Below, one piece after another: positions 25,325-33,800 of a stretch of DNA of 64,000 nt. The stretch is from Spirochaetaceae bacterium (GTDB lineage Bacteria > Spirochaetota > Leptospiria > Leptospirales > Leptonemataceae): assembly GCA_002730875.1 (NCBI GenBank), contig PCBI01000005.1, positions 1,022,588 through 1,086,587 on the forward strand. The letters run 5' to 3'. Each line of letters begins with the position of its first letter. The first letter of the stretch is position 1. Made by a program: the position numbers and the translations under genes. Under the pieces are notes generated by a model, which saw nothing but the letters and a program-made list of their open reading frames with translations, made no database searches and was not told the origin of the DNA.

Positions 25325-27090
25325 GTTCGGCGGATGTCTGGATGAAGAAGTGGCCGGAGGCGCTGGAACTTTGGGGCAAGTACATCAAGCTCAGAGATCC
25401 TTTGCTTACTCGGCGAAAGAAAGTCCCGGGAAAGAAAACCGCAACGCCCCTGGCCTACATTGATCTACAAAGCAAACAGGTAGTCGTGAGCCTGGATCAA
25501 GTAGAAAAACTGGGCCTGGAACCCTATGCCCTGGAGATTCTGGCCCATGAAGTGGGTCACCATGTATTCGCTCCTGGCGATCTTCTGGATGCCGCCCGTT
25601 GTATGGCTCGCATTCGAAAGGCGCTTCGTGAGTACGAAGGCGAAGCCGGGCTCATTCTTAACCTCTACACCGATCTCTTAATTAATCATCGACTCAAAGC
25701 TGCGGGCCTGGCCATGGAGGCCATTTATGCGAGACTACGTGCGGCTCCGGGCGAGTCTGTGGTCGCCGGTCGGGGCGCGGAGCCCGGCAAGCATGCGGGA
25801 CAGAATGAGAGCGCGGATCCGCTGTGGAATCTGTATATGCGAATATACGAACTGTTGTGGTCTCTTTCGCCTCGCACATTATGCGAAAGCCCCGGACCGG
25901 AGATGGACGGTGATGCCATGGTGGCCGCGCAGGTGATTCGTTCCTTTGGCTCGGATGTAGTGCGAGGAAGCGGCATGTTTGCGGCGATTTGTTATTACTA
26001 TATCAAAGAATCGGGTACGGCCAGCGCCCGAAAAATCATGCAGCCGCTACTAGACGCCGATGAAGCCGGAGCGGATGGTATCCCCGACGGTCTGGTGGAT
26101 ATGGACGAAGGCGAAGAGGATGAATGCTCCTATCCGGAGTTCGATGAGCACGGAAACTGGATCCCGCCGCAGGAACCGGACCCGGAAAGCGCCGGAAGCG
26201 CCCGGGGACAGAGTCGAATGCCCCTGGATTACTACAACACCCTGAAAGCCCTGGGGATTAACGTTAGCCAGGAAGAAGCTACCATAAAGTACTACAGGGA
26301 AAAATCCCGGCCCTATTTGATTCCATTTCCTACTACGGAAAGCGAAGAGTCCAGCGAGCCGCTTCTGGAAGGTTATGAAATCTGGCAACCAGGGCAGATG
26401 ATCGAGCGTATCAACTGGTTTCAGAGTTTGCTTCGAAGCCCCATTGTAATTCCAGGCTACACCACGGTGCAGAACCGCTATGGAACTACCGAAGGTCAGT
26501 CTACGGACCGGTCCCCTATGGATTTGGACCTATACGTGGACTGTTCCGGTAGCATGCCGCGGCCATCTATTTCTATTTCTTATCCGGCTTTGGCCGGGGC
26601 CATTGTGGCCCTTTCGGCTCTGCGAAGCGGATCGTCGGTTCAAGCAACTCTCTGGAGCGGGCCCAATCAATGGCAAATCACCGAGGGTTTTGTCCGTGAC
26701 GAAACAGCCATACTTGCCGTGCTTACGGGCTACATTGGTGGCGGGACAGCATTTCCGCTTCACATTCTGCGAAAGACTTACCTTGAAGGAAAGCCGCGTA
26801 GTCGAAAGACGCATATCCTTGTTATCAGCGATGATGGAGTGGATACGATTCTACAAAACGACGAAAAAGGCCAACCAGGAGCGGATATTGCGGCCCGAGC
26901 TCTGGAAGCTGCCGGGGGTGGAGGGACCTTTGCTTTGCAGCTCTATAGCGACTGGGAAAAGAATGGTCCGCTGGTTCAATGCAATAAGCTCGGGTTTCAA
27001 ATCCATCAGGTAGGATCGGCCCAGGATCTTACTCAATTCGCTCGTGACTTTGCGCGGAAGAATTACTATGCTGGTAAAGGAAAGCCGTAA
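25321..27090 (+). CDS. vWA-domain protein with HEXXH metalloprotease-like motif
   Basis: 589 residues. The N-terminal half has LEILAHEVGHH (residues 72-81), a zinc-protease motif, with downstream acidic residues (YEGEAGLILNLYTDLLIN) that could supply the third ligand. A very acidic linker (DMDEGEEDE) follows near 260. The C-terminal half is a vWA domain with a full MIDAS: DCSGSM near residue 407, the Thr in YIGGGTAFP and the Asp in VISDDGVD. Metal-dependent binding by vWA plus a MoxR partner suggests a remodelling machine; the protease-like part may be an active or a binding domain. No signal peptide, so cytoplasmic. Confidence 0.84.
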   Translation: MSSADVWMKKWPEALELWGKYIKLRDPLLTRRKKVPGKKTATPLAYIDLQSKQVVVSLDQVEKLGLEPYALEILAHEVGHHVFAPGDLLDAARCMARIRKALREYEGEAGLILNLYTDLLINHRLKAAGLAMEAIYARLRAAPGESVVAGRGAEPGKHAGQNESADPLWNLYMRIYELLWSLSPRTLCESPGPEMDGDAMVAAQVIRSFGSDVVRGSGMFAAICYYYIKESGTASARKIMQPLLDADEAGADGIPDGLVDMDEGEEDECSYPEFDEHGNWIPPQEPDPESAGSARGQSRMPLDYYNTLKALGINVSQEEATIKYYREKSRPYLIPFPTTESEESSEPLLEGYEIWQPGQMIERINWFQSLLRSPIVIPGYTTVQNRYGTTEGQSTDRSPMDLDLYVDCSGSMPRPSISISYPALAGAIVALSALRSGSSVQATLWSGPNQWQITEGFVRDETAILAVLTGYIGGGTAFPLHILRKTYLEGKPRSRKTHILVISDDGVDTILQNDEKGQPGADIAARALEAAGGGGTFALQLYSDWEKNGPLVQCNKLGFQIHQVGSAQDLTQFARDFARKNYYAGKGKP

Positions 27091-27126
27091 GAATGCCGGG
27101 CCAAAAACCGAATTGGAGGCGAAGGA

Positions 27127-27879
27127 TTGGACGCAGCAAAGAATAGCACTGAGATTCAGGCCAATGGTGATCTGTCGCCTTCGCGCAGCGAACTGGATGC
27201 ATTTAATCCAGGAACCGGCGTAGAACCGAAAACGGAGTCCTTTCTGATCAAGCTGGGTATTGCCCTTTCGGTAATCACAATTGTATACAATCTCATTGAA
27301 GGGTTGGCCTCTTTATTTCTGGGAGCGCAGGACGAAACCCTGGCTCTTATGGGTTTTGGCGTCGATAGCTTCGTAGAAGTCATCTCCGCTGTGGGCGTTC
27401 TGCATATGACTTTGCGTCTTAAAAAAGAAGGACCGGGGACCCAATCTCGAGCGGCGTTCGAGAGGACGGCTCTGAAGATTACCGGCACAGCATTCTATAT
27501 ACTGGTGTTCGGCATCCTGGCTGCCAGCGCTGTACAGATCTATTTGCAGAAACCGCCGGAGTCCACATTCTGGGGTATGGTGATTACTGGCCTTAGCATG
27601 CTGGGAATGGGGTTTCTGATCTGGGGCAAGACCGTGGTCGGGCTACATCTGAATTCGCCGGCAATCATGGCGGATGCGAATTGCTCCAAAAGCTGTCTGT
27701 ACCTATCGGCGGCGGTATTTCTTTCAGGGTTGCTGTATCAATGGACCGGCATTCTCTATGCCGATACCCTGGGGGCCCTGGCCGTGGGCTACTTTGCCTT
27801 TCGCGAAGGTCGAGAATGCTTCACCATGGTCAGAAGCGAAAGCCTGAGTTGTGGATGCCATGACAGCTGCCAGACCTGA
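27127..27879 (+). CDS. CDF-like cation transporter with cysteine metal site
   Basis: 250 residues, TTG start with GGAGG 7 bases upstream. Five or six membrane helices arranged as in cation diffusion facilitators (IVYNLIEGLASLFLG, GFGVDSFVEVISAVGVL, LYADTLGALAVGYFAFREG). The tetrahedral site residues differ: helix 2 has DxxxE and helix 5 has CxxxC (ADANCSKSC) in place of the usual H/DxxxD. The cytosolic C-terminal domain is missing; instead the protein ends CGCHDSC. It may move a thiophilic ion. Convergent with a ZIP transporter. Confidence 0.78.
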   Translation: MDAAKNSTEIQANGDLSPSRSELDAFNPGTGVEPKTESFLIKLGIALSVITIVYNLIEGLASLFLGAQDETLALMGFGVDSFVEVISAVGVLHMTLRLKKEGPGTQSRAAFERTALKITGTAFYILVFGILAASAVQIYLQKPPESTFWGMVITGLSMLGMGFLIWGKTVVGLHLNSPAIMADANCSKSCLYLSAAVFLSGLLYQWTGILYADTLGALAVGYFAFREGRECFTMVRSESLSCGCHDSCQT

Positions 27880-27930
27880 ATCGCCGCCAGACCTGAATCG
27901 CTGTCAGAGCTCAATCGCTGTCAGGCCTGA
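27870..27930. repeat. 17-bp tandem repeat, 3.6 copies
   Basis: Unit CCAGACCTGAATCGCCG at 27870-27886, near-copies at 27887-27903 and 27904-27920, and a partial copy at 27921-27930. The CDF gene stop (27877-27879) and the ZIP gene stop (27921-27923, minus strand) both lie inside it. There are no spacers, so this is not a CRISPR. Confidence 0.85.
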
Positions 27931-28700
27931 AAGGCATTATCCAGAATCATCATTAGAGCGAAACCTACCATCAGACCGGCTGTTGCCTGGTGTTCGAAGC
28001 CATTCTTCTGTGTTTCGGGTATCATCTCGCTACTGATGATATAGAGCATGGCGCCGCCAGAAGCGGAAAGGCCCCAGGGCAGCAGGGCTGCGCTAAAACC
28101 TACGGCGGTGGCTCCTATTAGAACGCCAAGGGATTCCACCAGCCCTGTGCTAAGGGTAACGAGTATGGCGGTCCGGGCCGCAAACCCCTCGGCTATGAGC
28201 GCCAGAGCTACAATCATCCCTTCCGGAACATTCTGAGCGCCAATACCTGTCATGAGCGGAAGGGAAATGTTTTCCTCGCCCGTGGCGGCTCCGACCCCCA
28301 GCGCCATTCCTTCCGGAAGATTGTGGATGCCGACGGCGAAAATGAACAACCATAGCCGTCGAATGGAGTCGCTGGTAGATCCTTCGGTGCCGCGAAAGAA
28401 ATGCTCATGCGGTATGAGCCGATTCGTAGTATGTAACAGAGCCCCGCCCAGCAACAGTCCAATCACCGACAGGCCAGCGTTGTGTAACCCGGTTCCGCCG
28501 AAACGCTCCATGGCCGGAAGGATCAAGGAGAACACCGTGGCGCCCAGCATAACCCCGGCACAGATACCCATGGCAATGTCATGCAACCTGGCGGAAAATC
28601 GAACATTAAACAGAACCGGTAGCGCCCCCAGGCCAGTGGATAGAAAGGCTATGGAAGCGCCCAGAAAGACCTGATAGTTCCAGATGTCGGCCCAATTCAC
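27921..28700 (-). CDS. ZIP-family metal transporter
   Basis: 259 residues, GTG start. About eight membrane helices with the two ZIP metal motifs: helix 4 AVGIHNLPEGMALGVG and helix 5 IGAQNVPEGMIVALAL (Gln replaces the usual His in the second). The loop between helices 3 and 4 has HEHFFRG, a possible metal relay. Likely imports Zn, Fe or Mn. Convergent with the CDF-like gene, so an importer and a putative exporter sit tail to tail. Confidence 0.9.
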   Translation of the reverse strand: MNWADIWNYQVFLGASIAFLSTGLGALPVLFNVRFSARLHDIAMGICAGVMLGATVFSLILPAMERFGGTGLHNAGLSVIGLLLGGALLHTTNRLIPHEHFFRGTEGSTSDSIRRLWLFIFAVGIHNLPEGMALGVGAATGEENISLPLMTGIGAQNVPEGMIVALALIAEGFAARTAILVTLSTGLVESLGVLIGATAVGFSAALLPWGLSASGGAMLYIISSEMIPETQKNGFEHQATAGLMVGFALMMILDNAFQA

Positions 28701-28812
28701 CCGTTAAGTGAAGCCCCGGGTTTTATGAGGTCAAGGCATTCCGAAAAAGACTGGAACTCTACTGGCCGGCCATAGCATTCTTGCTGCAGCGGATCCACTA
28801 TTCGGTGCTGCG

Positions 28813-29394
28813 ATGGCAACCCAGGGAGTACAAATACACGGTTTGATGCGTCGCCTTGGCGAATGCCCGGAGGAACTGTACCTGTATTCGGGTAAAGAAA
28901 AACCCGGTCTAGTTCCACTGGCCATCGTTCAGGATTTGTTCTATTACCTGGGCGGATCGTCCCTGGACCCGAAGGTTCGGGAGGAGCTCCGTCAAATGCA
29001 GCATGCCCGTCCTGCCGAGACGGCATTCGTGTTGCTGGGCTGCTACTTGCTTTCAGACTCCTTCTTTCGCGATCGATCGGAGCTATTGGACGGTACTCAA
29101 AAACTTCTACTGCAGGGTTTTGGAGAGCTTGCGGGGCTTGCTTCGGCCCGTGACTTTGTAATGAATACAGATCGAAGGGAGGAAATGACCCGCCTGTGTC
29201 TTCGGTATCTAAACCTTCTGCCGGATGGGGAATCCTCTCTTCAGGCAAAGAATCGATGGGAAAGTCTGGATACCGTGCGAAGAGTGGCCTTGATGCAGAA
29301 AGCGGCAGACTTGCGGCGAAGACAGGAAGAGCTGCGAAAGGCCATGGAAAGAAAAGCCGCCGAAGAGGCCGCATCCAAGTGGTCCAGGGAGTAG
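28813..29394 (+). CDS. Hypothetical protein upstream of PaaK-like ligase
   Basis: 193 residues from ATG 28813; no clear ribosome-binding site there. The frame is open back to about 28729 and reads like protein (GIPKKTGTLLAGHSILAAAD), so a rare start further up is possible, as is ATG 28849. Mostly helical, ending in a coiled coil (QKAADLRRRQEELRKAMERK). No family recognised. Stop is one base before the start of the ligase gene, so they are probably coupled. Confidence 0.6.
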   Translation: MATQGVQIHGLMRRLGECPEELYLYSGKEKPGLVPLAIVQDLFYYLGGSSLDPKVREELRQMQHARPAETAFVLLGCYLLSDSFFRDRSELLDGTQKLLLQGFGELAGLASARDFVMNTDRREEMTRLCLRYLNLLPDGESSLQAKNRWESLDTVRRVALMQKAADLRRRQEELRKAMERKAAEEAASKWSRE

Positions 29395-29395
29395 T

Positions 29396-30736
29396 ATGGC
29401 AAACCTGGAAAGAATCAAAGAGCGAATTCCCCTTTTCAGGGCCGAGTTTCTGGAGATGTATCTGGCCATCCTGGAAAATGCGAATGCGCCCCGTTTCAAT
29501 GCAGAATGTGGCGATAGACTCGAAGTGCCGGACGTAGCTATCATTCAGCGATTTAGTGAGTCGCTGAATGGCCTCCAAAGCAGCGGCACTTCCGCCGATT
29601 TCGCCAAAGAATTTTTTCGAACAAAGCGAACTGCCAGTCCTTATTTTCATGCATTGGATGCGACTATGCCCTGGGACGAAATTGCCCCGATGACCCGCCA
29701 TGATATCCGCGATCGGCTGCATGAAATCGTTCCTGTGGATGCGGATTTGAGCAGGCTGATCTTGAATCCCACCAGCGGCACCACCGGAATGCCCGTGCAG
29801 ATTCCCAATACGCCGGGCGGAGTGGGCCACTATCAGCCTCTCATTCTGGAAGCGATTCGCCGGCATGGGATCTCGCTTAACCCGGGAAAAAAACAAATGG
29901 CTGCGGTTCAGGTATGTGCGCAGAGCGAAACTATGACCTACGGCACCGTGCATAGTTTTTATGATGGCGCGGGGTTTGCAAAGATAAACCTCCACCCCGG
30001 AGGAAGAGAAAAATTGCTTTCCGAGTGGCCTAACGAAAACGCTCCTGATGCGTTTTTATCGTCGCTCAAGCCGGCCATTCTTACCGGCGATCCTTTTGCC
30101 TTTCAGTTGTATCTGGATTACGGGATTGACTATAGGCCGCAGGCGGTGCTTTCTACGGCCTCCACGTTGCCGCCGGACCTTCGGCAAAACATGGAGCAAT
30201 ACTTTCGATGCCCGGTGATAGACTTCTATTCCACCAATGAAACGGGGCCTCTTGCCGGCAGTTGTCCCGAGCATCCGGACCGATTTCATCAGCTAGCCTT
30301 CGACATCGCTTTGGAAATCAACCCGGTTACCGGTACTCTACTGGTGACCGGAGGAAGAAACCCATTGCTGCCGCTTTTGCGCTATGATACCGGGGATCTC
30401 TGCGAAATAGTAACCGAGCAATGCAGCTGTGGTCGATTCGGCTATCTTCAGGGACTGAACGGTCGTCCGTTGGTGTATTTTCGCGGAGCATCCGGTTCGC
30501 TGGCAAACCCGCTGGATTTCGCCAGGATGCTTCGCTTTGTCCCTTCCAGGAGGCATCGAATACGGCAAAATTCGGACGGGTCCATGGACATCTACGTCGA
30601 TCCAGGTTCCTTTAATCTGGAAACGTATGCCGGCCAGATTGAATCCAGAGGAAGCGCCATCCTGGACGGCTTGCCGGTGCGAGTGCACCCCTATGAAGGC
30701 GGCATCTCGGAACATCCATATGAGGTAATTTCTTGA
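29396..30736 (+). CDS. PaaK/CapK-like AMP-forming ligase
   Basis: 446 residues of the adenylate-forming superfamily. Signature pieces: NPTSGTTGMPVQIP (phosphate loop), FYSTNETGPLAG (A5-like), LLRYDTGDLCEIV with CSCGR after it, as in phenylacetate-CoA ligases. It would activate a carboxylic acid with ATP; the substrate is unknown. The C-terminal subdomain is present in short form. The stop overlaps the next start (TTGA). Confidence 0.85.
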   Translation: MANLERIKERIPLFRAEFLEMYLAILENANAPRFNAECGDRLEVPDVAIIQRFSESLNGLQSSGTSADFAKEFFRTKRTASPYFHALDATMPWDEIAPMTRHDIRDRLHEIVPVDADLSRLILNPTSGTTGMPVQIPNTPGGVGHYQPLILEAIRRHGISLNPGKKQMAAVQVCAQSETMTYGTVHSFYDGAGFAKINLHPGGREKLLSEWPNENAPDAFLSSLKPAILTGDPFAFQLYLDYGIDYRPQAVLSTASTLPPDLRQNMEQYFRCPVIDFYSTNETGPLAGSCPEHPDRFHQLAFDIALEINPVTGTLLVTGGRNPLLPLLRYDTGDLCEIVTEQCSCGRFGYLQGLNGRPLVYFRGASGSLANPLDFARMLRFVPSRRHRIRQNSDGSMDIYVDPGSFNLETYAGQIESRGSAILDGLPVRVHPYEGGISEHPYEVIS

Positions 30737-31704
30737 AACGTGGACTGGTTCTCGGTAAGTTTCTGCCCCCTCACAACGGTCATCTACATCTGATTCGTGA
30801 GGCCCGAAAGGCTTGCGATGAGCTCACGGTGGTTGTGGGTAGCCTTCCCAATGAATCTGTGCCCGGCGAGCTTCGATTTCAATGGATGAAAGAATTGTGT
30901 CCGGATTGCCGGGTCGTGCACCTGCGAGACGAAAATCCGCAGTATCCGGAGGAGCATCCGAACTTCTGGGATATCTGGCGAAGCAGTCTAAAAAGAATGC
31001 ACCCGGAGTCTTTGGATGTAGTTTTCACATCCGAGGATTACGGCGAGCGACTGGCCCGGGAATTGGGCGCCAAACACGTTTGCATCGATAGAGATCGAAT
31101 TCAATTTCCTGTCTCTGGCACCGCTATTCGTCAAAGACCGCTGTCCAACTACAGCTTTCTACCTGGACCGGTCCGACCATACTTCAACAAGAAGATCGTA
31201 ATAACCGGGCCCGAGTCTACGGGTAAGACGACGGTGGCCAGGCATCTGGCCAATCGGTTCTTCACAAGCTGGGCCCATGAATACGCCAGGCAGTATCTGG
31301 ACGAGCAGGGGCGATACGTTATCGCCGAGGACATACCCAACATTGCCCGGGGACAGATTGCCCTGGAGGATCGTACTCGAGAAAGAGCCAATAGAATCTA
31401 TTTCTGCGATACTGACTTGATGGCCACACGAATCTATAGTGAGCACTATTTCCAACATTGTCCGGATTTCATACCGGAGTCTCTTTCGCAGAGAGTAGGA
31501 GATTTCTACATCTTTATGGACATAGATATACCCTGGGTTGAAGACCCTCAGCGCGATGCGCCGCATTTGCGATCCGAATTCCGGAAACGATTCCTGGAGG
31601 AGTTACATCGTTACGGAGCAGAGTACGCAATCGTAGGCGGAAGCTTCCCCACAAGACTGAATAAAGCCGCCGAAATTGTGGAGGGTTTTCTGAAGCGGTT
31701 TTGA
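30733..31704 (+). CDS. nadR: NadR-like NMN adenylyltransferase / ribosylnicotinamide kinase
   Basis: 323 residues with two enzyme domains for NAD salvage. The first has the nucleotidyltransferase motif GKFLPPHNGHLHLI at the N-terminus and VSGTAIRQRP. The second has Walker A VITGPESTGKTTVARHLA, EYARQYLDEQG and FCDTDLMAT as in the NadR kinase domain. The N-terminal helix-turn-helix of enterobacterial NadR is lacking. TTG start overlaps the ligase stop (TTGA) with GAGG upstream. Confidence 0.9.
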   Translation: MKRGLVLGKFLPPHNGHLHLIREARKACDELTVVVGSLPNESVPGELRFQWMKELCPDCRVVHLRDENPQYPEEHPNFWDIWRSSLKRMHPESLDVVFTSEDYGERLARELGAKHVCIDRDRIQFPVSGTAIRQRPLSNYSFLPGPVRPYFNKKIVITGPESTGKTTVARHLANRFFTSWAHEYARQYLDEQGRYVIAEDIPNIARGQIALEDRTRERANRIYFCDTDLMATRIYSEHYFQHCPDFIPESLSQRVGDFYIFMDIDIPWVEDPQRDAPHLRSEFRKRFLEELHRYGAEYAIVGGSFPTRLNKAAEIVEGFLKRF

Positions 31705-31710
31705 TTTGGC

Positions 31711-31740
31711 TTGACTGGACTGCATCTTTCCGACTGTTTA
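31711..31740 (+). promoter_or_regulatory. Probable promoter of the PstS-like gene
   Basis: TTGACT (31711-31716), 18-base spacer, TGTTTA (31735-31740). Start near 31747; GGAG then precedes the ATG at 31762. Confidence 0.4.
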
Positions 31741-31761
31741 AGATGCGATTGGAGATGATAA

Positions 31762-32727
31762 ATGCTTCGTAATAAATGTAATTCTATTGTAACAATTCTG
31801 ACTTCCCTGGCTCTGACGTTGTCGCTGGGCGTCTCTTGCAAAGAGAAACGCAAGGTAGTGATTCAGGGCTCAAACACAATGCTTCCGATAATGAAGCTTG
31901 TAGAAGAAGCCTACGAAAAAGAAAATCCTGATATAGATCTCATTATTTCTGGTCCTGGATCGGAGGCCGGCCTGGATGCGCTTATGTCCGGAGAAGTGGA
32001 CATTGCCCCGACCTCCCGAGAAGTGTATCCCGGCGAACTGGATAAACTCAAGGAAGTCGGGCCGGTGGAGGTCATGGAAGTGGCTTTCGATTGCCTGCTT
32101 CTTGTGGTAAACCCCGACAATCCCATTACAGCGCTTCGTTTAAAAGAGACTTCGGATATCTTCGCGGGGAAGATAACAAACTGGAAGGACATCGGTGGGC
32201 CGGATCTCCCGATAACGCCCATAGTCAGAAACGAAAAGTCTGGTAGCGCGGACTATTTTAAAGAACACGTGTTACGGTTGATGGATCTGGGCGAAAAAGC
32301 CTATGAAGAAGCGAAAGGGCGGCAGTATTCGGAAAAGGCGCTGGAAGTCGACTCGAACGAGGAGATGAGCAAGCTCATTCTGGATACAAAAGGCGCTATA
32401 GGCTTTATGGGAATGGGCAGCGCCGAGAAAGTGCATACTCGACTTGTGAAAACCCTGAACTATGCGCAGGTACCCGCAGAGCAACCGGTGGCCCCTACTA
32501 TCGAAAACGTCTACAACCGAACCTACAGATTGTCGCGACCACTGTATCTGGTTTTTCGACCGGGACAGAATCCGGATGTCGACGCTTTCACGGAATGGAT
32601 GATTTCGGATAAGGGCCAGCGCCTGATTAAGTCGGCCGGTTATCTTCGCTATACCCTGGAAGAAGTCCAGGTGATCGAGCAGAAGAATCAGGCTGATGAA
32701 GAGCAGGAATCCAACGAAGATAAATAG
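31762..32727 (+). CDS. PstS-like substrate-binding lipoprotein
   Basis: 321 residues. Lipoprotein signal ending LTLSLGVSC (Cys about residue 26). The mature protein matches the phosphate-binding PstS family: IQGSNTMLPIMKLVEEAY, ISGPGSEAGLDALMSGEVDIAPTSREVYPGE, INWKDIGG-type segment (ITNWKDIGG), VRNEKSGSADYFKEHVL and GAIGFMGMG. It probably binds phosphate or a similar oxyanion. No pstC, pstA, pstB or phoU lies near. The C-terminal ~15 residues are a charged Gln/Glu tail. Confidence 0.87.
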   Translation: MLRNKCNSIVTILTSLALTLSLGVSCKEKRKVVIQGSNTMLPIMKLVEEAYEKENPDIDLIISGPGSEAGLDALMSGEVDIAPTSREVYPGELDKLKEVGPVEVMEVAFDCLLLVVNPDNPITALRLKETSDIFAGKITNWKDIGGPDLPITPIVRNEKSGSADYFKEHVLRLMDLGEKAYEEAKGRQYSEKALEVDSNEEMSKLILDTKGAIGFMGMGSAEKVHTRLVKTLNYAQVPAEQPVAPTIENVYNRTYRLSRPLYLVFRPGQNPDVDAFTEWMISDKGQRLIKSAGYLRYTLEEVQVIEQKNQADEEQESNEDK

Positions 32728-32772
32728 TGCGCGGCAGAACGATAGCCAAAAGAGCTAGATAATATCTTCGCT

Positions 32773-33654
32773 TCAGCCAGCAGGGCGGGTTGTTAATCGC
32801 TCATATCTATCGCAGAGCCATTCCGGGCATCGTTCGCCGGAATGGGCGTGACGAAACTCCCGGGTGAAGCATCCGGCGCTTCCGTTGTCGACGTTCAGCG
32901 CCGGATCGGCCTTTTGCAGGTCCTCCACTACACAGAACCTTAATTCCAGACTGTACCGGTTCCTGCCCGATAAGTTGGGCATGGTTCCGTGTAGATGTCG
33001 TGAAGCAAATAGCAAAGCATGACCGGGTCCGACTTCCGGGCAGAATGCCCTGTCCAGGTCTGGCGAAACAAGCGCCGAGGGATAGGTTAGACCTGTGCTC
33101 GCTTTCACTCCGGTCTCGCTTTCGCTGAAGGCCTGAAATCCGCCGGCTTCATTCCATTGATTGAGCGAAAAACCGGCGGAGTTGTTCTTCACTGCAACGT
33201 CCAGATAATCCGGAAAAAAGGCAATTCCGTTGGAGCGGTCGCAGGCAGTGAGGGGAATCCATAGATTAATCTGGCAACTTGCATTGGAATAGAACGTATC
33301 GCGGTGCCAGCAGAGCAATCCACTGGCCTGGGGATGTTCCTGGAAATTCGGAGGTATACACCGGAATCGCACATCATCTGCGTAAACCCCTGCCAGGTTG
33401 ATTCCTGCAGACTCCAGAGCCTGGAGTGCAGATCCTCTTATTTCAACGTCGCCACGCACCAACTCCCGAATCCGGTGCAGGTTCGCCAGGTACCTGGCAT
33501 TCTGCTGCTCATCAAATATGTCCAGCTCAAGCGTGAATCGACGCAGATATTCCAGCGTTCGAGACTGGAGAATTTCCGCGGCCGGGATCGAGAACTGGAC
33601 AATTCGGCCTTCGTAAAGTAATTCCCTGGTTAATTGACCGTCCTTCTGTTCCAT
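32773..33654 (-). CDS. PhyH-type Fe(II)/2-oxoglutarate dioxygenase
   Basis: 293 residues. The facial triad is visible: HRDTFYSN (HxD) and, ~110 residues later, LFASRHLHGTMPN (distal His), followed by NRYSLELRF with the Arg expected to bind 2-oxoglutarate. These are hallmarks of phytanoyl-CoA hydroxylase-like enzymes, which hydroxylate small molecules. Substrate unknown. It stands alone between two plus-strand genes. Confidence 0.82.
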   Translation of the reverse strand: MEQKDGQLTRELLYEGRIVQFSIPAAEILQSRTLEYLRRFTLELDIFDEQQNARYLANLHRIRELVRGDVEIRGSALQALESAGINLAGVYADDVRFRCIPPNFQEHPQASGLLCWHRDTFYSNASCQINLWIPLTACDRSNGIAFFPDYLDVAVKNNSAGFSLNQWNEAGGFQAFSESETGVKASTGLTYPSALVSPDLDRAFCPEVGPGHALLFASRHLHGTMPNLSGRNRYSLELRFCVVEDLQKADPALNVDNGSAGCFTREFRHAHSGERCPEWLCDRYERLTTRPAG

Positions 33655-33800
33655 CCTGATGCCGAGACACTGATGCCCGGTACGCCAGCTTCTTGCAAAC
33701 CATTTAGCCTGGTTCTGTATGGTTTGCTATAGTTGCCGCCAGATAGTGGTTTTTTGATTTGATCGGAGGGCCTTCCTGGCGAATTGTCAGTGTAGAGCCT

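Noticed and set aside
27870..27930. Possible CRISPR-like array.
   Set aside because: The 17-bp units are directly adjacent with no spacers and no cas genes are near.
28697..29995. A 432-codon open frame on the minus strand.
   Set aside because: It is antisense to the PaaK-like gene and the gene before it, both well supported; its own translation shows no family features.
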